A stretch of DNA of 26,515 bases, taken from JAICYJ01 sp036263035. GTDB lineage: Bacteria; Actinomycetota; Thermoleophilia; Gaiellales; JAICJC01. Positions 5,699 to 13,052 of this stretch are shown here, piece after piece. Location of the stretch: contig DATAHR010000141.1 in the NCBI GenBank assembly GCA_036263035.1, positions 1-26,515 on the forward strand, written 5' to 3'. Numbering within the stretch: the first letter of the stretch is position 1; each line of letters starts with the position of its first letter. Under the pieces are notes generated by a model that had not been told where the DNA came from, searched no databases, and worked only from the letters and a program-made list of their open reading frames with translations. A program made the translations under genes and the position numbers.

Positions 5699-7371
5699 GC
5701 ATGCGCGATCCCGTGCGGATCATCCCGCTCGGCGGGCTGGGCGAGGTTGGCAAGAACATGACCGTCTTCGAGGCAGGCGGCGAGCTGATCCTGATCGACG
5801 CGGGCCTCACCTTTCCCAAGGCGGAGATGTTCGGCGTCGACCTGGTGCTCCCGGACTTCTCCTACGTCGTCGACCGGGCCGACCGCCTGCGGGCGATCGT
5901 GCTGACCCACGGCCACGAGGACCACGTCGGGGCGCTGCCCTACCTGCTCCGCGAGACCGGCCCGGGGCCGGTGGTGTACGGCACGCGGCTCACGCTCGGG
6001 CTCGTCAAGTCCCGGCTGGACGAGCATGGGCTGGGGGCGGAGACCGAACTCGTGGAGGTGACTCCGGATGGATCGCGGGTGCAGGTCGGCCCGTTCGAGA
6101 CCGAGGTCGTCCGGGTGACGCACTCGATCCCCGACGCCGTCGCGGTCGTGCTGCACACCGAGCACGGGCCGATCATCCACACCGGCGACTTCAAGGTCGA
6201 TATGACGCCGGTCGACGGCCGCCCGATCGACATCGACCGCCTGCGGGCGCTGGGCGACGCCGGCGTGGCGCTGCTGATGGCCGACTCGACGAACGCGGAG
6301 AACCCGGGGACGACCCCGTCGGAGATGACGGTCGGCCCGAGCATGCGGCGGATCATCGGCGAGGCACGGGGACGGGTGATCGTGACCTCGTTCGCCTCAC
6401 AGATCCATCGCCTGCAGCAGGTGATCGACGCCGCCGCGGCCAACGGCCGCAAGGTGTGCGTGATCGGCCGCTCGATGGTGCGAAACCTGAACATCTCGCG
6501 CAACCTCGGCTACGCGGAGGTGGACGACGAGATCATGCTGAAGCCGCGCGACCTCGACTCCGTGCTTCCGCACGAGGTGGTCGTGCTCTGCACCGGCAGC
6601 CAGGGGGAGCCGCGCTCCGCGCTCACGCGCATGGCGCACGGCGACCATCCCGCCCTGCAGATCCATCCGACGGACACGGTCGTCATGTCGTCGAAGGCCG
6701 TCCCCGGCAACGAGGTGAACGTGGGCGAGACGGTCAACCGGCTGAACCGCATGGGCGCGACGGTGCTGACCGAGAACAACGCCTACGTGCACGTGTCCGG
6801 CCACGGTTCCGCGGAGGAGCTGCGCCGGATGCTCGAGCTGGTACGGCCGCGGACGTTCCTGCCGATCCATGGCGAGTACCGCATGCTGCGAGCCCATGCG
6901 CGGATCGCGGAGGCGGCGGGCGTGCCGCCGCACGCCGTGCGCGTGGCCGACAACGGGATGGTGCTCGAGCTGGACGGCGAGGGCCTGTTCGTGACGGGGC
7001 AGATCGAGACCGGCATGACGCTGGTGGACGGCTACTCCGTCGGCGACGTGCGTGACGAGGTGCTGCGAGACCGGCGGCGGCTCGCCAGCGACGGGGTGCT
7101 GATCGTGGTTGCGACGATCGCAGCCGAGAGCGCGGAGGTGGTGAGCGACCCCGAGGTGATCGCGCGCGGCTTCGAGATGCCCGACGGCGACGGGCAGGAG
7201 CTGCTGGACGCGTCGCGGGACGCGGTGGACGAGGTGCTCGAGCGCTGCCTGGCGCAGCGGATGACGGAGCCGAACCTGCTGCAGCAGGAGCTGCACGACG
7301 CGCTGGCGCCGCTGGTGCACCGGATGACCGGCAAGCGGCCGATGGTGCTGCCCGTGGTCGTCGAGGTCTAG
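5695..7371 (+). CDS. rnj: Ribonuclease J
   Basis: 558 residues, the standard length for RNase J, a metallo-beta-lactamase/beta-CASP ribonuclease with 5'-to-3' exonuclease and endonuclease activity in mRNA decay and rRNA maturation. The N-terminus PLGGLGEVGKNM is characteristic. The metal site is H72-GHED-H77, with further ligands in HTGDFKVD and ADSTNAE. The beta-CASP insert carries SFASQIHRLQQ, GRSMVRNLNISRNLGY and CTGSQGEPRSAL. The C-terminal metal and RNA motifs SGHGS and FLPIHGEYRML follow, then a terminal helical domain. The GTG at 5695 overlaps the dapA stop; an ATG two codons further on (5701) is an alternative. With PNPase and RNase Y also in this window, the main RNA-decay enzymes are linked. 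The next gene converges with only 5 bp between the stop codons. Confidence 0.96.
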   Translation: MSMRDPVRIIPLGGLGEVGKNMTVFEAGGELILIDAGLTFPKAEMFGVDLVLPDFSYVVDRADRLRAIVLTHGHEDHVGALPYLLRETGPGPVVYGTRLTLGLVKSRLDEHGLGAETELVEVTPDGSRVQVGPFETEVVRVTHSIPDAVAVVLHTEHGPIIHTGDFKVDMTPVDGRPIDIDRLRALGDAGVALLMADSTNAENPGTTPSEMTVGPSMRRIIGEARGRVIVTSFASQIHRLQQVIDAAAANGRKVCVIGRSMVRNLNISRNLGYAEVDDEIMLKPRDLDSVLPHEVVVLCTGSQGEPRSALTRMAHGDHPALQIHPTDTVVMSSKAVPGNEVNVGETVNRLNRMGATVLTENNAYVHVSGHGSAEELRRMLELVRPRTFLPIHGEYRMLRAHARIAEAAGVPPHAVRVADNGMVLELDGEGLFVTGQIETGMTLVDGYSVGDVRDEVLRDRRRLASDGVLIVVATIAAESAEVVSDPEVIARGFEMPDGDGQELLDASRDAVDEVLERCLAQRMTEPNLLQQELHDALAPLVHRMTGKRPMVLPVVVEV

Positions 7372-7376
7372 CGGCG

Positions 7377-8855
7377 TTATCGCTTATCCAGATCGAACCC
7401 CTCCGCCAGCTCCCACTCGCTGCGCTCGATGGCCGGCTGCTCGGCCTTCACGTCCAGGTTCCTCGTGAACAGCACGTAGGCGACCGAGGTCACGATCAGG
7501 CCCACGATCCACGCGATGTCGACGTTGTTCAGGTCCTTCGAGAACGGCCCCTGGTAGTACGTCTTGAACGTGAACAGGTTGTAGACGTACATGAACGGGA
7601 TCTCGGCCGCGAATCCGAGCCCGTATGCGGCGAGGCCGCGCCACGCCCAGACGCCGTAGATGCCGTTCGGCCGGAACAGGTCCGTGATCGCGTAGTGACC
7701 CCGGCGGACGAAGAAGAAGTCGATCAGGTTCGTCGCCGTCCACGGCACCAGGAAGTAGAGCATCAGGGTCAGTGAGCCGTAGACCGCTCCGACGGCGTTC
7801 GTCGTGATGCTCTTGGCGATCACGTACCACAGAACGGCCAGCACGATGATCGTGACGACGCGCCACGCGCGGGTCGGCCGGATGGTGCGAAACGAGTCGA
7901 TACCGGTCAGCGTGGTCAGCATCCCGCCGTAGGCGTTCATGCCCATGGTGGCCGCAAGCGCGCAGGCCGAGAGGAACGCCGTCACCGAGCCGAGATGGCC
8001 GTAGACGTTGTTGCCGGCCGTCTGCAGGCCGACCAGGCCATCGGTGGCACCGAGCCGGATCCAGAACCACGCTCCCAGCGCGATCAGCCAGATGGCCGGC
8101 GTCGAGGCGCCGGCGAACACCGATGCGATGATCCCGCCGCGCGGAGTGTTCTTCGGCAGATAGCGCGAGTAGTCCGACACGTACGGCGCGTAGGTGATGT
8201 TGTACGCCGCCGCGGTCGAGAACTGGGCCATGAACGCCGTCCACGTGAACCCGTAGGCCACCTTGCTCGGGGCGCCGCCGGCATGCCCGGTGATGACCCC
8301 GATGGTCACGATCACCATCAGCGGCAGCAGCACGTACAGCAGCATCCGGAACACCCGGTGCACCCAGTCGTGCCCGTAGATCGCGAGCAGGGCGGCGCCG
8401 ATCGCGGTCACGATCGCCACCACGTCGGCGTTCCAGCCGAACGTGCCGTTCAGCCCCTCCGACATCAGCACCTGATCGGCCACGTTGAAGGCCATGTACG
8501 TGAAGAGCGTCGCGAACAGGGCGACGATGACGCCGCGGTAGCCGAACTGCGCACGCGATTGGATCATCTGCGGCAGGCCGAGGGTGGGGCCCTGCGACGC
8601 ATGGAAGGCCATGAAGATGGTGCCGGTGAGGATGCCGGTCGTCCCCGCGACGATCGTCCACCAAAGCGACAGGCCGAGGCTGGGGCCGACGAAGCCGATG
8701 GGGATGGAGAAGTACTGGAAGTTCCCGAGGAACCAGAGCGGCAGCTGGTGCCAGAGCTTGCCGTGCCGCTCGTTCTCCGGAATCCAGTCGATCGACCGGG
8801 TTTCGATGCCCGAGATGCCGTCTGGTGCGTGGACGGGGATCTCTTCCGAAAGCAT
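7377..8855 (-). CDS. NCS1 family permease (cytosine/purine/allantoin-type)
   Basis: 492 residues, about 12 hydrophobic segments, consistent with the nucleobase:cation symporter-1 family, which takes up cytosine, purines, allantoin, hydantoins or thiamine across the cytoplasmic membrane. The N-terminal cytoplasmic segment ends in GIETRSIDWIPENERHGK, followed by the first helix with WFLGNFQYFS, as is usual in the family. Later segments include GPTLGLPQMIQSRAQFGYRG, a hallmark loop, and APYVSDYSRYLP before the mid-protein helices. The substrate cannot be read from the sequence. The ATG at 8855 is supported by an excellent AGGAGAGGAG ribosome-binding site 5 nt upstream, unlike the mostly leaderless genes around it. 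It has its own promoter and interrupts the usual rnj-ftsK adjacency, suggesting a later insertion. A much longer antisense frame continuing past this start is an artefact of high GC. Confidence 0.9.
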   Translation of the reverse strand: MLSEEIPVHAPDGISGIETRSIDWIPENERHGKLWHQLPLWFLGNFQYFSIPIGFVGPSLGLSLWWTIVAGTTGILTGTIFMAFHASQGPTLGLPQMIQSRAQFGYRGVIVALFATLFTYMAFNVADQVLMSEGLNGTFGWNADVVAIVTAIGAALLAIYGHDWVHRVFRMLLYVLLPLMVIVTIGVITGHAGGAPSKVAYGFTWTAFMAQFSTAAAYNITYAPYVSDYSRYLPKNTPRGGIIASVFAGASTPAIWLIALGAWFWIRLGATDGLVGLQTAGNNVYGHLGSVTAFLSACALAATMGMNAYGGMLTTLTGIDSFRTIRPTRAWRVVTIIVLAVLWYVIAKSITTNAVGAVYGSLTLMLYFLVPWTATNLIDFFFVRRGHYAITDLFRPNGIYGVWAWRGLAAYGLGFAAEIPFMYVYNLFTFKTYYQGPFSKDLNNVDIAWIVGLIVTSVAYVLFTRNLDVKAEQPAIERSEWELAEGFDLDKR

Positions 8856-8860
8856 CGGCG

Positions 8861-8870
8861 CTCCTCTCCT
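8861..8870 (-). promoter_or_regulatory. Strong ribosome-binding site of the permease gene
   Basis: AGGAGAGGAG on the minus strand, 5 nt before the ATG at 8855. It fixes the start codon and is one of few clear Shine-Dalgarno sequences in the window. Confidence 0.8.
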
Positions 8871-8886
8871 CGAAGGGGTACCGGCA

Positions 8887-8915
8887 CTTCTACGGAATCC
8901 CGCGCTGGCAGTCAA
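8887..8915 (-). promoter_or_regulatory. Housekeeping-type promoter of the permease gene
   Basis: On the minus strand, TTGACT (8915-8910) and TAGAAG (8892-8887) are separated by exactly 17 bp. This is a near-consensus sigma-70-type promoter, placed about 30 nt upstream of the ATG so that the mRNA has a short leader carrying the ribosome-binding site. Confidence 0.7.
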
Positions 8916-8949
8916 CTCGGCGTGCAGGAATACCGTCCGACTGGGTGAA

Positions 8950-8955
8950 TACCAT
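8950..8955 (+). promoter_or_regulatory. -10 element (TACCAT) of ftsK
   Basis: TACCAT lies 5 nt upstream of the ATG at 8961. The decamers GAATACCGTC (8928) and GAATACCATC (8948) form a near-perfect direct repeat 20 bp apart that overlaps this element, possibly an operator between the divergent permease and ftsK genes. Confidence 0.5.
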
Positions 8956-8960
8956 CGCCA

Positions 8961-11333
8961 ATGGCCAGGACCACCACGCGACGGACCCATCGCGCTCCTG
9001 GTCCACAACCGGCTCGGCGCACGCGCAAAACCCCCATCCGCTCCCAGACCCCCCAGCGGAGGCGTGCGTCGAGTCGGACTTCCCTTTCGCAGCGTCGCGA
9101 CCTGGTCGGCGGTGGCCTGATGGCCCTCGGCACGTTCCTTGCATTCGTCGAGTACCGCGGCTGGGACGGCGGGGTGGTAGGGCTCAAGCTGCACGACCTC
9201 CTGCACCTGCTGATCGGCCGAACGGCGGCCCTGTTGCCGCCGCTCCTGATCGCGCTTGGCGCGATGATCTTCGTCGACAGCCCGCTCCGCCATCTGCGTC
9301 CCCTCCGGCTCGGCGTGCTGGTGCTGCTGGCCTCGCTGACGCTCGCGGTATCGACGACGGACACGCTGGCGCCGCAGGACCACGGCGGTCTGATCGGTGC
9401 GTACGCCAGGATCATGCTGAGCGGGCTGGTGGGCGACATCGGCGTCTCGATCCTCGTCGTCACCGGCGTCCTCGCCGGCATCGTGCTGATCACGGGCGCG
9501 TCGATCGGCGCGATCATGCGCAGCTCCGGCCGGCACGTCGCCCGCGCCGCGGGCACCGGTGCGCGGGTTGGCGGCGAGGTGGCGCGGCGCTACCGCGAGC
9601 GTCCGTCGTCCCGCCCGACGCTGGTCGCCGTGCCCGGTGAGAAGTCGCAGAAGCGGGGACGAGCCGCCCGGCCGCTGGACGGCAGCAAGGAATACGCGGA
9701 CATCTTCGGCGACATCCCCGACTTCGAGCCGCCGACACCTGAGGCAGAGGAGGCCGCCCTCCCTGAGCCCGAGCCGATCGAGACCCCGGAGCCGGTTGCC
9801 GAGCCGGACGATCCGGTCACGGCCGAGGTCGTCAGCGGAGCGGTCGAGCTCGACGCGAGCCCGCGTCCCAAGACGGAGTACCGGCTGCCCTCCCCGGCGA
9901 TTCTCAAGAAGAGCGCCGCGGGCAAGGGCGGGGGAGACGACCACCGCGAGGTGGCGCGCAAGCTGGTCGACGCCCTCGCGAACTTCGGCATCGAGGCGCG
10001 GTGCGTGGGCATGGTGTCCGGGCCCCGGGTGACGCGCTACGAGCTGCAGCTGGCTCCCGGCATCAAGGTCTCCAGGGTCTCCCAGCTGCGCGACGACCTC
10101 GCCTACGCGCTGGCCACCACCGAGATCCGCATCCTGGCGCCGATCCCGGGCAAGCAGGCGGTCGGCGTGGAGGTGCCAAACACGTCGCACAACACCGTCA
10201 CGCTCGGTGACATCTACAGCGAGCCGCCGTCCGGCTCGAGCCCGCTGACCGCCTGGCTGGGCAAGGACATCTCCGGCGCCGGCGTGGCGTGCGACCTCGC
10301 CAAGATGCCGCACCTCCTGATCGCGGGCACGACCGGCTCGGGCAAGTCGGGCAGCATCAACGCGATCCTCTGCTCGATCCTGCTGCGCGCGACGCCGGAC
10401 GAGGTGCGGATGATTCTGGTCGACCCGAAGCGGGTGGAGCTCAATCATTACGAGTCGATCCCGCATCTGCTGACACCGGTCGTGACCAACATGAAGAACG
10501 CCGCGCTGGTGCTGCAGAACATCGTCCGCGAGATGGAGAGCCGCTACGAGCTGATGGGCGCGGTCAAGGCGCGCAACCTGGCCGAGTGGAATCGCCAGCG
10601 CCTCGAGCTGGGACAGGACCGGGTGCCGCACATCCTCGTGGTGATCGACGAGCTGGCCGACCTGATGATGGTGTCGCCGGCCGACGTCGAGGACGCCATC
10701 ATCCGCCTTGCCCAGAAGTCGCGTGCGGTCGGCATCCACCTGGTGCTGGCGACCCAGAGCCCGCGCGTCGACGTCATCACGGGCATGATCAAGGCCAACG
10801 TGCCGTCGCGCATTGCCTTCGCCGTCTCGTCGCAGACCGACTCGCGGGTGATCCTCGACGTCAACGGCGCGGAGGCGCTGCTCGGCGCCGGCGACATGCT
10901 CTACAAGCCGCTCGGCACGTCAAAGCTGCAGCGCGTCCAGGGCGCCTACATCTCCGAGGAGGAGACGCGGCGGATCGTCGAGGCGTGCCGCAAGCAGGGT
11001 GAGCCGTCCTTCGAGGAGGAGCTGCTCGAGCTGCCCGCGGACGTGGAGCCGGAGCAGCTCGATGCGGACGAGGATCCCGTGCTGAACGACGCCATCCGCC
11101 TCGTCGCCCAGCACCAGACGGCGTCGGTCTCGCTGCTGCAGCGCCGCCTGCGCGTCGGCTACACCCGGGCCGGCCGCCTGATCGACATGCTCGAGCGCCG
11201 CGGCATCGTCTCCGGCTACGAGGGCTCGAAGGCGCGCAACGTGCTGATCACCGAGGCCGACCTGCCGCGGATCGTCGGCGACGCGCAGCCGGCGCCCGCC
11301 GTGGACGAGCCGGGCGACGACCTCACCTTCTGA
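8961..11333 (+). CDS. ftsK: DNA translocase FtsK/SpoIIIE
   Basis: 790 residues. FtsK pumps chromosomal DNA through the closing septum and helps resolve dimers. The first 50 residues are very basic. About four membrane helices follow (roughly residues 50-190: LVGGGLMALGTFLAFVEY, LLPPLLIALGAMIFV, LGVLVLLASLTLAV, VSILVVTGVLAGIVLI). A Pro/Glu-rich acidic linker runs to about residue 310. The motor then has the alpha part (RVTRYELQLAPGIKVSRV) and the RecA-like beta part with Walker A G456-TTGSGK-S463 and Walker B ILVVIDELADLMM. The C-terminal gamma winged helix (DAIRLVAQHQTASVSLLQRRLRVGYTRAGRLIDMLE) reads KOPS-type polar sequences in relatives. The ATG at 8961 is chosen because of the TACCAT element 5 nt upstream; the downstream ATG at 9120 would cut into the first membrane helix. 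The gene is divergent from the permease. Confidence 0.96.
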   Translation: MARTTTRRTHRAPGPQPARRTRKTPIRSQTPQRRRASSRTSLSQRRDLVGGGLMALGTFLAFVEYRGWDGGVVGLKLHDLLHLLIGRTAALLPPLLIALGAMIFVDSPLRHLRPLRLGVLVLLASLTLAVSTTDTLAPQDHGGLIGAYARIMLSGLVGDIGVSILVVTGVLAGIVLITGASIGAIMRSSGRHVARAAGTGARVGGEVARRYRERPSSRPTLVAVPGEKSQKRGRAARPLDGSKEYADIFGDIPDFEPPTPEAEEAALPEPEPIETPEPVAEPDDPVTAEVVSGAVELDASPRPKTEYRLPSPAILKKSAAGKGGGDDHREVARKLVDALANFGIEARCVGMVSGPRVTRYELQLAPGIKVSRVSQLRDDLAYALATTEIRILAPIPGKQAVGVEVPNTSHNTVTLGDIYSEPPSGSSPLTAWLGKDISGAGVACDLAKMPHLLIAGTTGSGKSGSINAILCSILLRATPDEVRMILVDPKRVELNHYESIPHLLTPVVTNMKNAALVLQNIVREMESRYELMGAVKARNLAEWNRQRLELGQDRVPHILVVIDELADLMMVSPADVEDAIIRLAQKSRAVGIHLVLATQSPRVDVITGMIKANVPSRIAFAVSSQTDSRVILDVNGAEALLGAGDMLYKPLGTSKLQRVQGAYISEEETRRIVEACRKQGEPSFEEELLELPADVEPEQLDADEDPVLNDAIRLVAQHQTASVSLLQRRLRVGYTRAGRLIDMLERRGIVSGYEGSKARNVLITEADLPRIVGDAQPAPAVDEPGDDLTF

Positions 11334-11360
11334 GCGGGCGGCCGGCAGGGCCTCCTTCAC

Positions 11361-11366
11361 TACCCT
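11361..11366 (+). promoter_or_regulatory. -10 element (TACCCT) of the DUF4269-like gene
   Basis: TACCCT is followed by 7 nt and the GTG at 11374, within the 40-bp spacer after ftsK. It predicts a leaderless transcript and supports this start. Confidence 0.5.
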
Positions 11367-11373
11367 GCAGGCC

Positions 11374-12240
11374 GTGACCGACGACTGGTACGAACGGCTC
11401 ACCGCCTCGGGGCTGCTCGACACCCTTGCGCCCTACGAACCGGTGATCGTCGGCAGCTATCCGCTCGGGCTCGCGTCCGACGGCGAGCGCGTCGAGGTCG
11501 TCTGCCGCGCCGTCGACCTGCCCGCGTTCGCCCGCGTGCTGGAGCGCACGTACGGCGAGAGCGGCGGCGGGCTCGCCGTGCACCCCGGCTCGCTCGGCCC
11601 CGAGGACGCCGTGTTCGCCGAGTTCTCCGTGAACGGGCTGCCGGTGGAGGTGTCCGCCCAGCGCGACCACGAGCACCGCCGGTTGGGCGCCGCCACGCTC
11701 GGCATCGCGCGGGTGGTGGAGCACGAGGGGCCGGTGACACGCGACCGTCTGGCCGCGCGCGTGGCCGCGGGCGAGGACTGGCTCGATGCGGCGATGGAGC
11801 AGACCGGCCTGTCGCGGTCGGCGCTCGAGGCCCTGGCCACGGCGAACACGGCGGTGGCGCAGCGCGTGCTGGGCGTGCGCAGGCCGGCGCCGTCGTTCCG
11901 CGAGTACGTGCTGCCGCTCCTGGTCGGCTTCACCTCTGAGACGCTGATCGTGCTGGTCACCGCGTCCAGCCATTCGTCCGACTACACCGGCGCCATGTTG
12001 CTGCTCGAGGCGATCGTGCTGGGGGCGATCTTCGGCGCCCGCATGGGGATGATCGCCGCCCTGGCGCCGCTGCTGGTGTTCGGCGTGGTGATCGGCGCGA
12101 GCGTGGCCGGCGGCAGCGAGTCGTGCGGCGACGGCGGGTGCAGCCTGCAGTTCGCGGACTATGCCTTCGTGGCGGTGCTGGTCGGGAGCGCGGCCGGCGT
12201 GGCGGGGCTGCTTCGCGACCGCTATTTCCCCCGGAGCTAA
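11374..12240 (+). CDS. Fusion of a DUF4269-like (degenerate nucleotidyltransferase) domain with a membrane domain
   Basis: 288 residues. The first 150 or so follow the pattern of DUF4269 proteins as I remember it: LLDTLAPYEPVIVGSYPLGL, a short strand with the acidic motif, then VCRAVDLPAFARVLERTYG and a NGLPVEVSAQ strand. In that family the acidic motif reads roughly GSDLDIIC, as expected for a nucleotidyltransferase fold. Here it reads GERVEVVC, so the first catalytic aspartate is arginine and the second is glutamate; enzymatic activity is doubtful. From about residue 175 the protein turns hydrophobic, with about four membrane helices (EYVLPLLVGFTSETLIVLVT, AMLLLEAIVLGAIFG, MIAALAPLLVFGVVIGASVA, YAFVAVLVGSAAGVAGLL) and a short loop with two cysteines (ESCGDGGCS). 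The GTG at 11374 follows TACCCT by 7 nt. It lies between ftsK and the rodZ-like gene, where pgsA often sits in relatives. A role in the envelope is only a guess. Confidence 0.6.
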   Translation: MTDDWYERLTASGLLDTLAPYEPVIVGSYPLGLASDGERVEVVCRAVDLPAFARVLERTYGESGGGLAVHPGSLGPEDAVFAEFSVNGLPVEVSAQRDHEHRRLGAATLGIARVVEHEGPVTRDRLAARVAAGEDWLDAAMEQTGLSRSALEALATANTAVAQRVLGVRRPAPSFREYVLPLLVGFTSETLIVLVTASSHSSDYTGAMLLLEAIVLGAIFGARMGMIAALAPLLVFGVVIGASVAGGSESCGDGGCSLQFADYAFVAVLVGSAAGVAGLLRDRYFPRS

Positions 12241-12245
12241 ATCGG

Positions 12246-12251
12246 TACACT
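12246..12251 (+). promoter_or_regulatory. Possible -10 element (TACACT) of the rodZ-like gene
   Basis: TACACT in the 41-bp spacer, 30 nt upstream of the ATG at 12282. It would give a short leader without a clear Shine-Dalgarno sequence. Confidence 0.35.
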
Positions 12252-12281
12252 ACGCGCTCCGCCGCCGTCAGCGTCGTCCTC

Positions 12282-13052
12282 ATGTTTGAAATCGGTTCAG
12301 CACTTCGCGATGCCCGAGAGCGCAAGGGGCTGTCCTTCCCGCAGGTCGAGGAGGACACCAAGATCCGGGCCCGCTACATCCGCGCCCTCGAGGAGGAGGA
12401 CTTCGGCGTGCTGCCCGGGGCGACGTACACCAAGGGCTTCCTGCGTGCGTACGCCGACTATCTGGGGCTCGACGGCCATCTCTTCATCGACGAGTTCAAC
12501 TCCCGCTACCACGACCCCCGCCGGGAGGACGACAAGCCGATCTACCCGCCGTCGAGGCCGCGTGCCTCGGGCCACCGGCGGGAGACCAGCATCGTCCTGA
12601 TCGCGCTGGCCGCCATCGTGGCGATCGCCTCCATGGTCTTCCTGGTGATGGGCGCCGGCGGCAACAGCCACGTCAACCTGCCACCGCCGCCCCCGAGCAC
12701 ACCGTCGAGCAGCAACCCGTCGACCACGGCGGCAAAGAAGCAGACGAAGCACACCCGGCACCACCACGCGGCGTCGAAGGCCTACACCATCGGCCTCACG
12801 GCGTCGGGCGCCTCGTGGATCTACGCCCACAAGGGAACGCCCAACGGCCCGGCGGCCATGTCGGTCAAGCACACCGATCTGTCGTCGTACCTGATGCAGC
12901 CCGGCGAGACGGCCCAGATCCACGCCACCGGCCCGATCGCCATCACGATCGGCGCACCCGGCAGCATCGCCATCACGATCAACGGCCACACCCAGCAGCT
13001 GCCGCCCGGCCTCAAGTTCACGATCACGCGCAAGGGCATCAGCCAGGCGTGA
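12282..13052 (+). CDS. RodZ-like helix-turn-helix membrane protein
   Basis: 256 residues with the RodZ layout. An N-terminal HTH domain occupies residues 1-75 (IGSALRDARERKGLSFPQVEEDTKI, then YIRALEEEDFGVLPGATYTKGFLRAYADYLGL). A basic juxtamembrane stretch leads to one membrane helix at about residues 105-124 (IVLIALAAIVAIASMVFLVM). Outside the membrane is a Pro/Ser/Thr-rich linker with a His/Lys-rich stretch, and then a DUF4115-type beta domain (GLTASGASWIYAH, LMQPGETAQIHATGPIAITIGAPGSI). RodZ links the cytoskeleton to cell-wall synthesis in rods; actinobacterial homologues near recA are less studied. The HTH is usually a protein-binding rather than a DNA-binding module. The ATG at 12282 gives the exact family N-terminus; an upstream frame extension only overlaps the preceding gene. 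The stop overlaps the cinA start (GTGA). Confidence 0.87.
   Translation: MFEIGSALRDARERKGLSFPQVEEDTKIRARYIRALEEEDFGVLPGATYTKGFLRAYADYLGLDGHLFIDEFNSRYHDPRREDDKPIYPPSRPRASGHRRETSIVLIALAAIVAIASMVFLVMGAGGNSHVNLPPPPPSTPSSSNPSTTAAKKQTKHTRHHHAASKAYTIGLTASGASWIYAHKGTPNGPAAMSVKHTDLSSYLMQPGETAQIHATGPIAITIGAPGSIAITINGHTQQLPPGLKFTITRKGISQA

Noticed and set aside
7377..10739. A 1120-codon open frame on the minus strand running through the permease and across ftsK
   Set aside because: Only 7377-8855 encodes a recognisable protein. The upstream part is the antisense shadow of ftsK, with low-complexity Arg/His/Asp-rich translation. The ribosome-binding site and promoter fix the true start at 8855.
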